DNA from: Acidimicrobiia bacterium
GTDB taxonomy: Bacteria; Actinomycetota; Acidimicrobiia; IMCC26256; BP-133
Length of the DNA stretch: 6,040 nt
Assembly (NCBI GenBank): GCA_025934385.1
Contig: JAICYE010000149.1
Coordinates: forward strand, 1-6,040
Reading direction: 5' to 3'
The position numbers and the translations under genes are program-made. The notes below the pieces were generated by a model. The model saw nothing but the letters and a program-made list of their open reading frames with translations, was not told the DNA's origin and did not search any database. Below are positions 1-5,113 of the stretch, piece by piece. How positions within the stretch are numbered: the stretch's first letter is position 1; every line of letters starts with the position of its first letter.

Positions 1-84
1 CCCTGCGGGGTGCATATGTACCTCGGCAAGGGCAAGGTGTTGAAGAAGCTCCACAGCCCGACGATGATGCACACCGACATCTAG
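1..84 (+). CDS. hhyL: [NiFe]-hydrogenase large subunit, C-terminal end only (probable group 1h, HhyL)
   Basis: Frame 1 is open from the window edge to TAG at 82-84 and encodes 27 residues beginning PCGVHMYLGKGK. In [NiFe]-hydrogenase large subunits the C-terminal nickel motif is DPCxxCxxH. The visible Pro-Cys-Gly-Val-His fits its second half, so the Cys would be a bridging Ni/Fe ligand and the His the last residue of the mature protein. The remaining 22 residues (MYLGKG to HTDI) would be the peptide removed by the maturation endopeptidase after nickel insertion. The first half of the motif and the rest of the protein lie outside the window. The subgroup is inferred from the downstream genes (DUF5947, DUF6084, DUF6893, YceI) rather than from this fragment alone. 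The enzyme oxidises H2, and group 1h members scavenge trace H2 for respiration. The hydrogenase assignment is strong; the subgroup and symbol are moderate. Confidence 0.85.
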   Translation, partial: PCGVHMYLGKGKVLKKLHSPTMMHTDI

Positions 85-113
85 CCGCTGAAGCCTGAAC
101 GACATGTGCGATC

Positions 114-141
114 GCAGGGGGGCCCGCCGGGGTCCCCCTGC
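114..141 (+). promoter_or_regulatory. Strong intergenic hairpin (possible attenuator or mRNA processing/stability element)
   Basis: GCAGGGGGGCCC (114-125) and GGGTCCCCCTGC (130-141) form a 12-bp stem with a single G-U pair (122/133) around the tetraloop GCCG. It lies in the 74-base spacer between the large-subunit stop codon and the next start at 159. There is no T-run after it (ATCGCCTCGG follows), so it is not a classical intrinsic terminator, although U-poor terminators are reported in actinobacteria. A partial terminator or 3'-end stabiliser here would keep structural subunit mRNA more abundant than accessory mRNA. The structure is seen directly; the function is inferred. Confidence 0.5.
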
Positions 142-158
142 ATCGCCTCGGGGGGAAG

Positions 159-1355
159 ATGGCGCAGGATCTGCATGAGGTCGGTGTCCGGGTGGAGCAG
201 TTGCTGGCCGAAATGCGGGCGGCACCCGATCCGGCGCTCTTCGAACGGGCCGAGCAGCTGGTCAGCCTCCTCGTCGAGTTCTACGGCGCCGGCCTGGAGC
301 GGATCCTGGCCCTCGTCGCCCGGGAGCCGTCGGGCGACCTGATCGTCCGCCGCCTGGCTCAGGACGACCTGCTGTCGGGCCTGCTGGTGTTGCACGGGCT
401 GCACCCGGTGCCGGTCGAGGACCGCGTCGGCGAGGCGCTCGAGGGCCTGCGGCGGGAGCTCGGCGCCACCCGGGCGACGCTGCGGGAGATCGACGAGACC
501 GGCGTCGCCCACTGCGAGCTCGTGGTCGGCGGCTGCGGCAGCGCGCCCCTGGACATGGCCCGGAAGGCCGTCGAGCAGGCCGTGCTCGATGCCGCCCCCG
601 AGGTGGTCGCCGTCGACTTCGGGGCGCCGCCGGCCGGGCCGGGGGCCGCGCCGATGGCGGCGGGGCCCGTCCCCGTCCAGATCGGCCGGACCCGCAGCCG
701 GCCGGACACCGGCACCCGCTCGGAGGCGCCGACCCGCATCCCCGTCGAGATCGAGCGCCGGTTCGCCAAGCCCGCCTCCCACGCCCCCGGGGAGCGCTGC
801 GAGCTGTGCAACGAGGCGATCCCGGCGGAGCACCCCCACGTCGTCAACCTCGAGAGCCGGGCGCTCCAGTGCACCTGCCGGCCTTGTTACATGCTGTTTA
901 CCGAGCGGGGCGCCGGCGGGGGTAGATACGCATCGGTGCCCGACCGCTATCTCCACGACCGCGACTTCACGCTGACCGACGCCCAGTGGGACCAGTTCCA
1001 GATCCCCGTGCGGATGGCCTTCTTCTTCGTGAACTCCGTCCTGGAGCGGACCGTCGCCTTCTACCCCAGCCCGGCGGGGGCCACGGAGTCGTTGCTCCCG
1101 GCCGAGACCTGGGGCGACATCATGGCCGCCAACCCGCTGTTCGCCACCATCGAGCCCGACGTCGAGGCCCTGCTCGTCTACCGGCGGGACGCCGCCTACG
1201 AGTGCTTCCTCGTCCCCATCGACGCCTGCTACGAACTCGTCGGCCACGTCCGGAAGAATTGGAAGGGCTTCGACGGCGGCGAGGAGGCCTGGACGGCGAT
1301 CGACGGGTTCTTCGACGGCCTCCGAACGCGGAGTCAGTCGGCGGTCGGCTCGTGA
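159..1355 (+). CDS. NifU-like / DUF5947 fusion protein of the hydrogenase operon
   Basis: A 398-residue protein that appears to join two domains usually encoded by adjacent genes in actinobacterial group 1h clusters. Residues about 1-155 resemble the NifU-like partner: a helical start (VEQLLAEM), LLVLHGLHPVPVEDRV at 75-90, then a NifU C-terminal-type stretch ending KAVEQAVLDAAPEVVAVDF. The usual CxxC of that domain (GSCxxCPSS) reads GGCGSAPLD here, leaving only Cys126, so normal Fe-S scaffolding looks impaired. Residues about 156-195 are a Gly/Pro/Ala/Arg linker. Residues about 196-398 are DUF5947, with a zinc-ribbon-like cluster Cys214-x2-Cys217 and Cys238-x-Cys240-x2-Cys243 followed by RYASVPDRYL. 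No signal peptide or membrane segment is visible, so it is probably cytoplasmic. ATG 159 is preceded almost directly by GGGGGAAG, unusually close spacing; GTG 192 is an alternative start. No function is established; Fe-S or metal handling or electron transfer for the hydrogenase is inference. Confidence 0.85.
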   Translation: MAQDLHEVGVRVEQLLAEMRAAPDPALFERAEQLVSLLVEFYGAGLERILALVAREPSGDLIVRRLAQDDLLSGLLVLHGLHPVPVEDRVGEALEGLRRELGATRATLREIDETGVAHCELVVGGCGSAPLDMARKAVEQAVLDAAPEVVAVDFGAPPAGPGAAPMAAGPVPVQIGRTRSRPDTGTRSEAPTRIPVEIERRFAKPASHAPGERCELCNEAIPAEHPHVVNLESRALQCTCRPCYMLFTERGAGGGRYASVPDRYLHDRDFTLTDAQWDQFQIPVRMAFFFVNSVLERTVAFYPSPAGATESLLPAETWGDIMAANPLFATIEPDVEALLVYRRDAAYECFLVPIDACYELVGHVRKNWKGFDGGEEAWTAIDGFFDGLRTRSQSAVGS

Positions 1356-1987
1356 GCGAGCTGGTCTTCGACTGCACCGGCGCTCGGTCCGACGCCTACG
1401 CCATCGCCCCCACGCTGGTGTTCCGGCTCCGCATCGCCGAGACCACCGGCCAGCCGATCGGCGGCATCGCCCTGCGGGCCCAGCTCCGCATCGAACCGCT
1501 CAAGCGGCGCTACTCCGACGCCGAGGCCGAGCGCATCGGCGACCTGTTCGGCGAGCGACCCCGCTGGGGCGACACGATGAAGCCGCTGCAGTTCGCCACC
1601 GTGGCCCAGATGGTGCCGGCCTTCTCCGGTTCGGTCGACGTCGACGTACCGGTGCCGCTCACCTACGACTTCGACGTGGCCACGGCCAAGTACTTCCACG
1701 GCCTGGAAGACGGCGAGATCCCGTTCATCCTGCTGTTCTCGGGCACGACGTTCCTCGACGCCGGAGGGACGCTGTCGATCGAGCAGATCCCCTGGCACAA
1801 GGAGACGTCGTACCGGTTGCCGGTGGCGGTGTGGCGGGAGGCGATGGACCAGCACTTCCCCAACAGCGCCTGGGTCCGGCTGCGCCGCGACACGCTCGAC
1901 GACCTGCAGCGCTTCAAGTCCCGCCTCACGCTGCCGACGTGGGACGACACGATCGAGGCGCTGCTGCGCCTGGCCGAGGCGTCATGA
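1352..1987 (+). CDS. DUF6084 family protein, hydrogenase-associated
   Basis: A 211-residue soluble protein starting at GTG 1352, whose GTGA overlaps the stop of the upstream gene by 4 bases, implying translational coupling. The reading frame runs open further upstream (to about 986), but that part is out-of-frame DUF5947 sequence and lacks family features. The start SELVFDCTGARSDAYAIAPT, then TLVFRLRIAE (21-30), RIEPLKRRYSDAEAE (46-60), WGDTMKPLQFATVAQMVPAF (72-91), FILLFSGTTF (125-134) and IPWHKETSYRLPVAVWR (146-162) match my recollection of DUF6084 proteins from actinobacterial hydrogenase clusters. The pattern of alternating hydrophobic stretches suggests mostly beta structure. No signal peptide, membrane helix or metal motif is seen (only one Cys, residue 8). 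The role is unknown. Strict co-occurrence with group 1h hydrogenase genes suggests assembly or scaffolding, which is inference. Confidence 0.85.
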   Translation: MSELVFDCTGARSDAYAIAPTLVFRLRIAETTGQPIGGIALRAQLRIEPLKRRYSDAEAERIGDLFGERPRWGDTMKPLQFATVAQMVPAFSGSVDVDVPVPLTYDFDVATAKYFHGLEDGEIPFILLFSGTTFLDAGGTLSIEQIPWHKETSYRLPVAVWREAMDQHFPNSAWVRLRRDTLDDLQRFKSRLTLPTWDDTIEALLRLAEAS

Positions 1988-3417
1988 GCGTCGAGGCCGC
2001 CCGCCGGGTCGCCGACACCGTCCTCTACGAGGGCTACATCCTCTATCCCTACCGGGCGTCCCACGGCAAGAACGCCTCCGGCGTCCGCTGGCAGTTCGGC
2101 GTGCTGGTGCCGCAGCGCCACGCCGAGGCCCACCCGCTCCCGACCGGGGCCCTCCCGGAGACCGGAACGGTGTCGGGCGCCATCGAGACGTGGTGCCAGC
2201 AGACGGAGTGCATCGTCGAGCCGGCCGACGGCGCGGCCGTCGACATCCGGCTCCGGTTTCTCCACCTCCAGGCCCGGCAGGTGGAAGCGGTGGCCGCCGA
2301 CGGGTCGTCCACTCCGGTGGAGTCGTTGACGGTGGACGGGCGCCGCCACGTCACGTGGGACGAGGGCGTCGAGACCGAGGTGCCGTTCACCGTGGCCCTG
2401 ACCGACGTCCTGGCCGAGGAGCGATCGTTCCCGGTCGAGCGTCCGGCCGGCGAGGACGTCGAGGAGCTCGACGGCGGACGGGTGACGCGCCGCCGGGAGG
2501 CGCTGTCGCTGCGGCTGCTCGTGGCGGCCGAGCCGCTGCCGGGCCCCTACGGCATCGTCCGACTGCGGGTACGGACGGAGAACCTCACCGACTGGGCCGG
2601 CGACCCGCTGCGGCGGGACGCCGTCCTGCGGCGCAGCCCCGTCGCCACCCATCTCATCCTGGGCGCTACACCGGGCACCCGGTTCGTGTCGCCGCTCGAC
2701 CCGCCGGAGTGGGCCCGGCCGGCGGTGGCGTCGTGCACGAACCTGGCCACCTGGCCAGTCCTCGTCGGCGAGGAAGGCGACGCCGACGTGGTGCTCTCGG
2801 CGCCGATGGTCCTCCCCGACCACCCGGAGATCGCCCCCGAGAGCCCGATGGACCTGTTCGACGGCACCGAGAACGACGAGCTGCTGTCGCTGCGGATCCT
2901 GACCCTGACGGACGAGGAGAAGGCTGAGGCCCGGGCCACCGACCCCCGGGCCGCGGCCATCGTGGACCACGTCGACCACCTCCCGACCGAGATGCAGGAA
3001 CGGCTGCACGGCGCCATCCGCTCGTTGCGGCAGTTGCCGGCCCGCGGCGCACCGCAGGAGCCCCCGGCCGCCGACCCGTTCCCCGAGATCTGGACCGACG
3101 TGTCGGGTGCGCTGAAGCGTCCGCCGCCGATCTTCGATCCCGACGTCGACGCCTCCTACTCCCCCGACAGCGACACCGTCGAGATCGACGGGCGGCGCGT
3201 CGGTCGCGGCAGCCGCGTCGTGCTCCGGCCGGCGGCGGGCCGATCCGACGCCCAGGACATGTTCCTGGCCGGACGCCCGGCGACGGTCCAGGCCGTGCTC
3301 TTCGACGCCGACGAAGACCCGCACCTCGCCGTCACGCTCGACGACGATCCCGGCGCCGAGCTTCAGGTCGCCCACGGCCGGTACCGCTACTTCCGGATCG
3401 ACGAGGTGGAGCCATGA
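1984..3417 (+). CDS. Conserved uncharacterised accessory protein of group 1h hydrogenase clusters
   Basis: A 477-residue protein from ATG 1984, overlapping the DUF6084 stop by ATGA. GAGG at 1976-1979 lies only 4 bases upstream. The frame extends back to 1831, but those 51 codons lie inside DUF6084 and look like a shadow. The N-terminal block (VLYEGYILYPYRASHGKN, 13-30; GVRWQFGVLVP, 33-43) is the most distinctive. The middle is an Arg/Glu/Asp-rich mixed region with LSLRILTLTDEEKAEAR (301-317) and an amphipathic HLPTEMQERLHGAIRSL (332-348). Residues 350-395 are Pro-rich and probably a linker. The C-terminus (about 396-477) looks like a small SH3-like beta domain: VGRGSRVVLRP, DAQDMFLAGRPATVQAV, LAVTLDDDPGAEL. 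Cys71, Cys76 and Cys251 are too sparse for an obvious cofactor site. It appears cytoplasmic. I recognise it as a recurrent neighbour of DUF6084 and the protease but know no assigned function. Confidence 0.8.
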   Translation: MSVEAARRVADTVLYEGYILYPYRASHGKNASGVRWQFGVLVPQRHAEAHPLPTGALPETGTVSGAIETWCQQTECIVEPADGAAVDIRLRFLHLQARQVEAVAADGSSTPVESLTVDGRRHVTWDEGVETEVPFTVALTDVLAEERSFPVERPAGEDVEELDGGRVTRRREALSLRLLVAAEPLPGPYGIVRLRVRTENLTDWAGDPLRRDAVLRRSPVATHLILGATPGTRFVSPLDPPEWARPAVASCTNLATWPVLVGEEGDADVVLSAPMVLPDHPEIAPESPMDLFDGTENDELLSLRILTLTDEEKAEARATDPRAAAIVDHVDHLPTEMQERLHGAIRSLRQLPARGAPQEPPAADPFPEIWTDVSGALKRPPPIFDPDVDASYSPDSDTVEIDGRRVGRGSRVVLRPAAGRSDAQDMFLAGRPATVQAVLFDADEDPHLAVTLDDDPGAELQVAHGRYRYFRIDEVEP

Positions 3418-3926
3418 TCCTCGTGGCTGGGATCGGCAACATCTTCCAGAACGACGACGGCTTCGGTTCGGAGGTCGCCCGGCTCCTGCTGACCGGCCCG
3501 CCGCCCCCCGACGGCGTGAAGATCGTCGACTACGGCATCCGGGGTGTGCACCTCGCCTACGAACTGCTCGACGGCTACGACGCCGCCATCCTCGTCGACG
3601 CCACGTCCCAGGGCGGCGAACCCGGGACGGTCTACGTGATCGAACCCGACGTCGACGCCATCGAGTCGGAGACCGGGCTGGCCGAGGCGGGGATCGTCGA
3701 CGCCCACGGCATGGACCCGGCGTCGGTGCTGGCGCTGCTCCGCTCCCTCGGCGGGCGCATCGGCCGCCTCCTCGTCGTCGGCTGCGAGCCGGCCGACGTC
3801 GACGACGGGATCGGCCTCTCCGAACCCGTGGCCGGCGCGCTCGAGGAGGCCTGCCGGGTCGTGCGCCACCTGATCGACCAGGAGTTGTCCCGTCTGCAGT
3901 CATCCAGAAAGGAAACCCACGCATGA
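3414..3926 (+). CDS. Hydrogenase maturation protease (HyaD/HybD/HycI family endopeptidase)
   Basis: A 170-residue nickel-dependent endopeptidase that removes the C-terminal tail of the hydrogenase large subunit once the Ni-Fe centre is complete; the likely substrate is encoded at 1-84. The N-terminus MILVAGIGNIFQNDDGFG contains the family signature GxGNxxxxDDGxG. Predicted nickel-sensing ligands are Asp15, Asp62 (in AAILVDATSQGG) and His98 (in VDAHGMDP), corresponding to E/D16, D62 and H90/H93 of the E. coli enzymes. The Asp15 form is like HycI rather than the Glu of HyaD/HybD. The length is normal for the family. It starts at ATG 3414 by ATGA overlap, with GAGG at 3403-3406 as ribosome binding site. 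The last ten or so residues (SRLQSSRKETHA) are a polar tail and are coded by a locally AT-richer stretch. The family assignment is firm; the exact symbol varies between organisms. Confidence 0.95.
   Translation: MILVAGIGNIFQNDDGFGSEVARLLLTGPPPPDGVKIVDYGIRGVHLAYELLDGYDAAILVDATSQGGEPGTVYVIEPDVDAIESETGLAEAGIVDAHGMDPASVLALLRSLGGRIGRLLVVGCEPADVDDGIGLSEPVAGALEEACRVVRHLIDQELSRLQSSRKETHA
3908..3913 (+). promoter_or_regulatory. Ribosome binding site for the 34-aa microprotein
   Basis: AAAGGA lies 9 bases before ATG 3923, inside the end of the protease gene. It supports real translation of the short frame at 3923-4027 in addition to coupling through the ATGA overlap. Confidence 0.55.
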
Positions 3927-4027
3927 TTCGTCGTCTGCTGACGAGCGCCGTGCTGCTGGTGGTTGCGGCCGCCGTCGTCCAGTCCCTGCCCGACATCGCC
4001 AAGTACCTCAAGCTCCGAGACATGTAG
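3923..4027 (+). CDS. DUF6893-type membrane microprotein (34 aa)
   Basis: A 34-codon frame from ATG 3923 to TAG 4025-4027, overlapping the protease stop by ATGA and ending 2 bases before the YceI start. It begins MIRRLLTSAVLLVVAAAVVQ and ends SLPDIAKYLKLRDM. Two arginines (3-4) precede a hydrophobic stretch of about 15 residues (5-19), then comes an amphipathic, positively charged end. This is the pattern of a single-pass inner-membrane peptide with its N-terminus on the cytoplasmic side. The Leu-Pro-Asp-(Ile/Leu)-x-(Lys/Arg)-Tyr-Leu-(Lys/x)-(Leu/Ile)-Arg motif matches what I recall of the DUF6893 small proteins in actinobacterial hydrogenase clusters. No function is known. A membrane adaptor or anchor for the hydrogenase is inference. 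It is easily missed because of its length. Confidence 0.8.
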   Translation: MIRRLLTSAVLLVVAAAVVQSLPDIAKYLKLRDM

Positions 4028-4029
4028 GA

Positions 4030-4536
4030 GTGGCCACATTCCGCATCGATCCCGGCCGGTCCCGCGTCTGGATCGAGGCGCGTTCGAGCATGCATCCGAT
4101 CAACGGTGAGGCGGAGGGGCTCGAGGGCTTGATCGAAGCCCAGGTGACCGACGGCCGCATCGACCTCTCCGGCATGCCGAGCATCAAAATCGAGTTGCCC
4201 GTCGAGAACCTCCGCTCGGGCAAGAGGCTCGAGGACGCCGAGATGATGCGGCGGATCGACGCCCGGCGTTTTCCCCGCATCCGGGGGGAGACGACGGAGC
4301 TCAAGGAGACCAACGGCGGGTACCGGGCGCGGGGCGACCTGACATTCCACGGTGTGACGCGCCAGGTCGAGGGCGAGGTGACGATCTCCGCCCCCGACGA
4401 GCGCTCGCTCGTCATCGAGGGGGAGCAGGTCTTCGACATCCGCGACTTCGGCGTCGAACCGCCCAAGATCCTGATGCTGAAGGTCCACCCCGACGTGCGG
4501 GTGCGCGTCAAGGTGGTGGCGGAGCAGGAGAGTTGA
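4030..4536 (+). CDS. YceI family protein, no signal peptide (lipid/isoprenoid-binding fold)
   Basis: A 168-residue protein from GTG 4030, two bases after the microprotein stop. The only SD-like sequence (GGAG, 4027-4030) overlaps the start, so translation probably relies on termination-reinitiation. The next start (ATG 4090) would delete the first strand, so GTG is preferred. YceI hallmarks are the opening FRIDPGRSRVWIEARS (4-19), the middle LEDAEMMRRIDARRFPRIRG (67-86) that parallels the usual 'D...F..FPxI.F' block, and GDLTFHGVTRQVEGEVTI (102-119). The family forms an extended lipocalin-like barrel that binds polyisoprenoids in characterised members. Unlike periplasmic E. coli YceI, no export signal precedes the barrel, so it is predicted cytoplasmic. 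Presence in an H2-oxidation operon suggests handling of menaquinone or a similar prenyl lipid, which is inference only. Confidence 0.88.
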   Translation: MATFRIDPGRSRVWIEARSSMHPINGEAEGLEGLIEAQVTDGRIDLSGMPSIKIELPVENLRSGKRLEDAEMMRRIDARRFPRIRGETTELKETNGGYRARGDLTFHGVTRQVEGEVTISAPDERSLVIEGEQVFDIRDFGVEPPKILMLKVHPDVRVRVKVVAEQES

Positions 4537-4550
4537 CAACCAGGCGAGTG

Positions 4551-4557
4551 AGGGGGG
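4551..4557 (+). promoter_or_regulatory. Ribosome binding site for the 79-aa gene
   Basis: AGGGGGG ends 7 bases before ATG 4565 and 10 before ATG 4568. It fits either of the tandem start codons, with 4565 slightly better spaced. It sits in the 28-base gap after the YceI gene. Confidence 0.5.
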
Positions 4558-4564
4558 CGTTCTC

Positions 4565-4804
4565 ATGATGACGTTGGTCGGGTTCGCGATCGGCTATGCG
4601 GTCGGCGTGCAGCACGGCAAGGAGGGGATGGCGAAGCTCATCGACTCCTGGCAGGAGATCCGCGGCTCGGAGGAGTTCGCGGCGGCGATGGAGTCCGGAA
4701 AGGAGATGGTCGTGGGCCTCCTCAAGCAGGCCTTCGAGACGGGCACCGGCATGGTCACCGGCGAGGTCAAGAGCGCCGTCAACCGGCGCCTGCGGGTCGC
4801 CTGA
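4565..4804 (+). CDS. Small glycine-zipper protein, probable membrane-associated (function unknown)
   Basis: A 79-residue protein with tandem ATG starts (4565, 4568). The N-terminus LVGFAIGYAVGVQHG carries glycines at 6, 10, 14 and 18, a GxxxGxxxGxxxG glycine zipper in a short hydrophobic helix, as in YtxH-like small membrane proteins. The rest (about 20-79) is predicted helical and amphipathic: KLIDSWQEIRGSEEFAAAM, then KEMVVGLLKQAFETG and a basic end (VNRRLRVA). No cysteines or cofactor motifs are present. It sits between yceI and hypC, and its TGA overlaps the hypC ATG by one base (TGATG), so it belongs to the operon. I do not recognise a named family with certainty. A helix-packing anchor or oligomerising partner for the hydrogenase complex is a reasonable guess only. 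Confidence 0.75.
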   Translation: MMTLVGFAIGYAVGVQHGKEGMAKLIDSWQEIRGSEEFAAAMESGKEMVVGLLKQAFETGTGMVTGEVKSAVNRRLRVA

Positions 4805-5076
4805 TGTGCCTGGGCATCCCGGGCGAGGTGGTGGAGCTCTATCCCGACCGGCCCGACCTGGCCAAGGTCGACGTGAGCGGGGTACGGCGGGCGATCAACA
4901 TCGGCCTGTTGGAAGGGGAGGAGATCGGGCCGGGCGACTGGGTGTTGATCCACGTCGGCTTCGCCCTGTCGAAGATCGACGAGGAGGAGGCGGCCGCCGC
5001 GCTGGCGTTCCTGGAGGGGATCGGCCAGGCCTACGACGAGGAGCTGGCGGCGCTGGCGCAGTCCCGGATCGACTGA
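4804..5076 (+). CDS. hypC: HypC/HybG-type hydrogenase assembly chaperone
   Basis: A 90-residue member of the HypC/HybG family, which binds the iron atom bearing CN and CO ligands together with HypD and delivers it to the apo large subunit. It opens with the diagnostic MCLGIPGEV; Cys2 is the essential N-terminal ligand after Met removal. The second conserved site, His50 in DWVLIHVGFALSKID, matches His51 of the E. coli protein. The C-terminal helix (EEAAAALAFLEGIGQAYDEEL) and total length are normal. It begins at ATG 4804, overlapping the previous stop by one base, without a clear SD, so translational coupling is likely. hypD follows after 37 bases, the usual order. The identification is secure. 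Confidence 0.97.
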   Translation: MCLGIPGEVVELYPDRPDLAKVDVSGVRRAINIGLLEGEEIGPGDWVLIHVGFALSKIDEEEAAAALAFLEGIGQAYDEELAALAQSRID

Positions 5077-5101
5077 GGAGCCGGGTCTCCAGGATCTGAG
5101 G

Positions 5102-5108
5102 AAGGAGG
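5102..5108 (+). promoter_or_regulatory. Strong ribosome binding site for hypD
   Basis: AAGGAGG is 5 bases before ATG 5114 and is the best Shine-Dalgarno match in the window. It fixes the hypD start and gives this gene independent initiation, in contrast to the overlapping genes upstream. Confidence 0.75.
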
Positions 5109-5113
5109 CGGGG

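Noticed and set aside
81..1247. 388-residue minus-strand open frame
   Set aside because: It is antisense to the NifU-like/DUF5947 gene, rich in Gly/Asp/Arg with no domain signature, and has no plausible start context.
986..1351. N-terminal extension of the DUF6084 frame
   Set aside because: The stretch is an Arg/Pro/Gly-rich out-of-frame translation of DUF5947; family similarity begins exactly at GTG 1352, which overlaps the previous stop.
1831..1983. 51-codon N-terminal extension of the 477-aa protein
   Set aside because: It overlaps the end of DUF6084 out of frame and is low-complexity; ATG 1984 gives the typical ATGA junction.
1663..4566. 967-residue open frame on the minus strand
   Set aside because: It lies antisense to five well-supported genes, has low-complexity Arg/Gly/Pro-rich composition with no recognisable domain, and is the usual stop-free shadow in GC-rich DNA.
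4533..4569. TTGACA as a -35 promoter element upstream of the 79-aa gene
   Set aside because: No acceptable -10 box occurs 16-19 bases downstream, and the hexamer straddles the YceI stop codon, so it is probably chance.
5077..5113. Possible hairpin or terminator in the hypC-hypD gap (GGAG...CTCC)
   Set aside because: Only a 4-bp stem can be formed and there is no T-run; the gap is better explained by the strong SD for hypD.
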